Shown one piece after another: positions 6,072 through 7,352 of a stretch of 7,352 nucleotides of DNA. Made by a program: the position numbers and the translations under genes. The notes below the pieces were generated by a model. It ran no database searches, was not told the origin of the DNA, and saw nothing but the letters and a program-made list of their open reading frames with translations. Location: the NCBI GenBank assembly GCA_964414555.1, contig CAYPWW010000084.1, forward strand, positions 1 to 7,352, read 5' to 3'. Source of the stretch: Litorimonas sp964414555. GTDB taxonomy: Bacteria > Pseudomonadota > Alphaproteobacteria > Caulobacterales > Maricaulaceae. The first letter of the stretch is position 1. Every line of letters starts with the position of its first letter.

Positions 6072-7106
6072 TTAGCCCTTCTTCTTTGCCAGAGCTTTGG
6101 CCTGCTTGACCCACGCATCGCGTTTGATGCGACCGGGATAGCGCGCGAGAGCATCCGCTTCGATCATCTTGATGTCGGCTGCTTTCCACGCACCAATCTG
6201 GCGGTAGTAATAAATGCCCTTGGCATTCAGATCGCCTTCGAATTTCGGGCCGATACCTTTGATGACTTTCAGATCATCCGGCGTGCCGTCCGTAGGACCA
6301 TCCGTGTAGAGAACCTTCGGCGCGGATGCGGGTTTTGGCGCAGACGTCTTCTTGGTCGGTGCAGGCTTAGCGGGCTTGTTCCGGCGACCCGCAACCGTTG
6401 CGCGGCGGCCCTTTGGGTCATGTGCGTGGCGACGAATTTCGACTTTTTTATCCTGATTGGGCAGCTTGGTCAGCTTCCGCGTTTTCGTCAGAACACCATA
6501 ATCACGCAGCACAGGGCTGTTTTCAGCCAAAGGCTCTGATCCGTGGCGCGCGCTTTGTGGGCCCGGCGCAGGCTGCTCGCCCGCGACTAGCTTATCCAGC
6601 AACGTGTCAAAGGTCTCTGGCGTCAGATCTTCGTAATAATGATCACCCGCCGCGTTGGAAATCTGCACCATCGGCGCATTGGCACAGGCGCCGAGGCACT
6701 CGACCTCTAGCCAGCTGAGCTTGCCATCTGGCGAAATAACATTCTGCTCGCCCACACGGCGACGCATGACCGCTTTCAGATCATTCGCCCCACGTAGCCA
6801 GCACGGCGTTGTGCCGCAAAGCTGGACGAAATGTTCGCCCACAGGTGAGAGATTATACATCGTGTAGAAAGACGCGACCTCGAACACGCGGATATAGGCC
6901 ATGCCCAGCTTATCCGCGACGGTGCGCATTGTGACCTCTGGCAACCAACCGCCGGCATCTTTCTGCGCAATCCACAGCGCAGGGATCAGTGCCGAGCGCT
7001 GACGATCCGCGGGATATTTCGCGATCCAAGAATTAATCTCTTTTTCGGCCGCCGGAGAGAACGCGTAATCCGCGGGCTGCTCCAATGCCATACGTGGCGC
7101 ACTCAT
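6072..7106 (-). CDS. nuoE: NADH-quinone oxidoreductase subunit E with C-terminal helix-hairpin-helix-like extension
   Basis: This encodes a 344-residue protein whose first ~180 residues are a normal NuoE (mitochondrial 24-kDa/NDUFV2 equivalent), a thioredoxin-like 2Fe-2S protein of the NADH module. The N1a ligands are C97 and C102 in LCGTTPCW, and C137 and C141 in ECLGACANAP. Family members are often only 160-240 residues. Here a basic, low-complexity Lys/Pro/Ala/Arg linker (about residues 206-276) leads to a compact domain at about 277-343. That domain contains a helix-hairpin-helix-like motif, VIKGIGPKFEGDLNAKGI, followed by YYYRQIGAW and a Lys-rich end. Similar tails occur in some alphaproteobacterial NuoE proteins; their function is unknown to me. 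The ATG at 7106 overlaps the nuoD stop as ATGA, with GGGGAG at 7120-7115 spaced 8 nt upstream. There is no frameshift between the two parts, so this is a true in-frame fusion. Confidence 0.97.
   Translation of the reverse strand: MSAPRMALEQPADYAFSPAAEKEINSWIAKYPADRQRSALIPALWIAQKDAGGWLPEVTMRTVADKLGMAYIRVFEVASFYTMYNLSPVGEHFVQLCGTTPCWLRGANDLKAVMRRRVGEQNVISPDGKLSWLEVECLGACANAPMVQISNAAGDHYYEDLTPETFDTLLDKLVAGEQPAPGPQSARHGSEPLAENSPVLRDYGVLTKTRKLTKLPNQDKKVEIRRHAHDPKGRRATVAGRRNKPAKPAPTKKTSAPKPASAPKVLYTDGPTDGTPDDLKVIKGIGPKFEGDLNAKGIYYYRQIGAWKAADIKMIEADALARYPGRIKRDAWVKQAKALAKKKG
6078..6278 (-). other. Helix-hairpin-helix-like domain at the NuoE C-terminus
   Basis: This is the part of nuoE coding for residues ~277-343. 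The sequence DDLKVIKGIGPKFEGDL has the h-x-G-h-G-P-K pattern of helix-hairpin-helix turns, which in DNA-binding proteins contact the phosphate backbone. It is followed by aromatic-rich YYYRQIGAW, an acidic helix and a basic end, ALAKKKG. The pattern is seen in the sequence; the domain name follows from its resemblance to helix-hairpin-helix motifs. Whether it binds nucleic acid, another complex I subunit or an assembly factor is not shown. Confidence 0.7.
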
Positions 7107-7352
7107 CGGTCGATCTCCCCGAAGACGATATCGAGCGAGCCGAGGATCGCACTCACGTCCGCCAGCATATGCCCGCGATTGAGGTAGTCCATCGCCGCCA
7201 AATGCGGGAAGCCCGGCGCGCGGAGTTTCACGCGATACGGCTTATTCGAGCCATCCGAGACGAGATAAACACCGAACTCACCCTTTGGCGCTTCGACTGC
7301 GCAATATACTTCGCCCTCGGGCACGTGAAAGCCTTCGTTATAGAGTTTAAAG
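7103..7352 (-). CDS. nuoD: NADH-quinone oxidoreductase subunit D, C-terminal fragment (cut by window edge)
   Basis: The last 82 codons and stop of nuoD are present. NuoD is the 49-kDa/NDUFS2 equivalent, a relative of NiFe-hydrogenase large subunits that forms the quinone-reduction site together with NuoB and NuoH. The fragment reads FKLYNEGFHVPEGEVY at the window edge. It continues through the conserved EAPKGEFGVYLVSDGSNKPYR and GHMLADVSAILGSLDIVFGEIDR regions (both cut short here by only a residue or so) to a TGA stop. An in-frame GTG at 7324 is internal, because conserved NuoD sequence continues upstream of it to the edge. The stop overlaps the nuoE ATG by 4 nt, so the two are translationally coupled. 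Whether NuoC is separate or fused to NuoD cannot be seen from this window. Confidence 0.97.
   Translation of the reverse strand, partial: FKLYNEGFHVPEGEVYCAVEAPKGEFGVYLVSDGSNKPYRVKLRAPGFPHLAAMDYLNRGHMLADVSAILGSLDIVFGEIDR

Noticed and set aside
5316..6539. Plus-strand open frame of 407 codons opposite nuoF and nuoE
   Set aside because: It lies entirely antisense to two well-supported complex I genes, its translation has no recognisable motif or hydrophobic pattern, and it is rich in Arg/Ala as expected from a complementary frame of GC-biased coding DNA.
1..7352. A hidden novel system, such as a mobile element, defence cluster or accessory cargo
   Set aside because: Essentially every base is accounted for by conserved complex I genes in canonical order. 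There is no foreign-looking segment, direct repeat array or integrase-like frame.

Overview
This window is an internal block of a proton-pumping NADH:quinone oxidoreductase (respiratory complex I, NDH-1) operon. All genes lie on the minus strand, so transcription runs from the right edge to the left edge. In transcription order they are the nuoD 3' end (cut by the right edge), nuoE, nuoF, nuoG, nuoH, nuoI, nuoJ, nuoK and the first 21 codons of nuoL (cut by the left edge). Seven genes are complete. No open reading frame is visibly interrupted, and there is no RNA gene, mobile element, CRISPR array or unrelated cargo gene.

The organism is most likely an alphaproteobacterium. The subunit sequences look alphaproteobacterial and mitochondrion-like, for example NuoH QMRRGPNVVG, the NuoI C-terminus ending LALDAPYR, and NuoG without the extra N7 cluster ligands. 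NuoE carries a long basic linker and a helix-hairpin-helix-like C-terminal domain, an extension I recall from some alphaproteobacterial NuoE proteins. The moderately high GC content and compact D-E-F-G-H-I-J-K-L order would fit a marine group such as Rhodobacterales or Maricaulales/Hyphomonadaceae, but the genus cannot be read from this sequence.

The layout falls into three blocks. Positions 7352-4761 hold the end of the quinone-site subunit NuoD and the NADH-oxidising module subunits NuoE (2Fe-2S N1a) and NuoF (FMN, N3). Positions 4759-2645 hold NuoG (N1b, N4, N5), which passes electrons on towards NuoI. Positions 2648-1 hold NuoH (quinone-chamber membrane subunit), NuoI (N6a/N6b), the small membrane subunits NuoJ and NuoK, and the start of the antiporter-like NuoL. 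All ligands needed for a working electron wire from FMN to N6b are present, as are the key membrane carboxylates of NuoJ and NuoK.

The genes are packed for co-translation: three junctions (D/E, G/H, H/I) share an ATGA-type 4-nt overlap, and four more (E/F, F/G, J/K, K/L) have gaps of 1-4 nt. The only real spacer is the 56 nt between nuoI and nuoJ. No internal promoter or terminator is evident, and no stretch over 300 bases lacks a gene. The window is largely a conventional housekeeping operon. The one feature that stands out is the NuoE C-terminal fusion.
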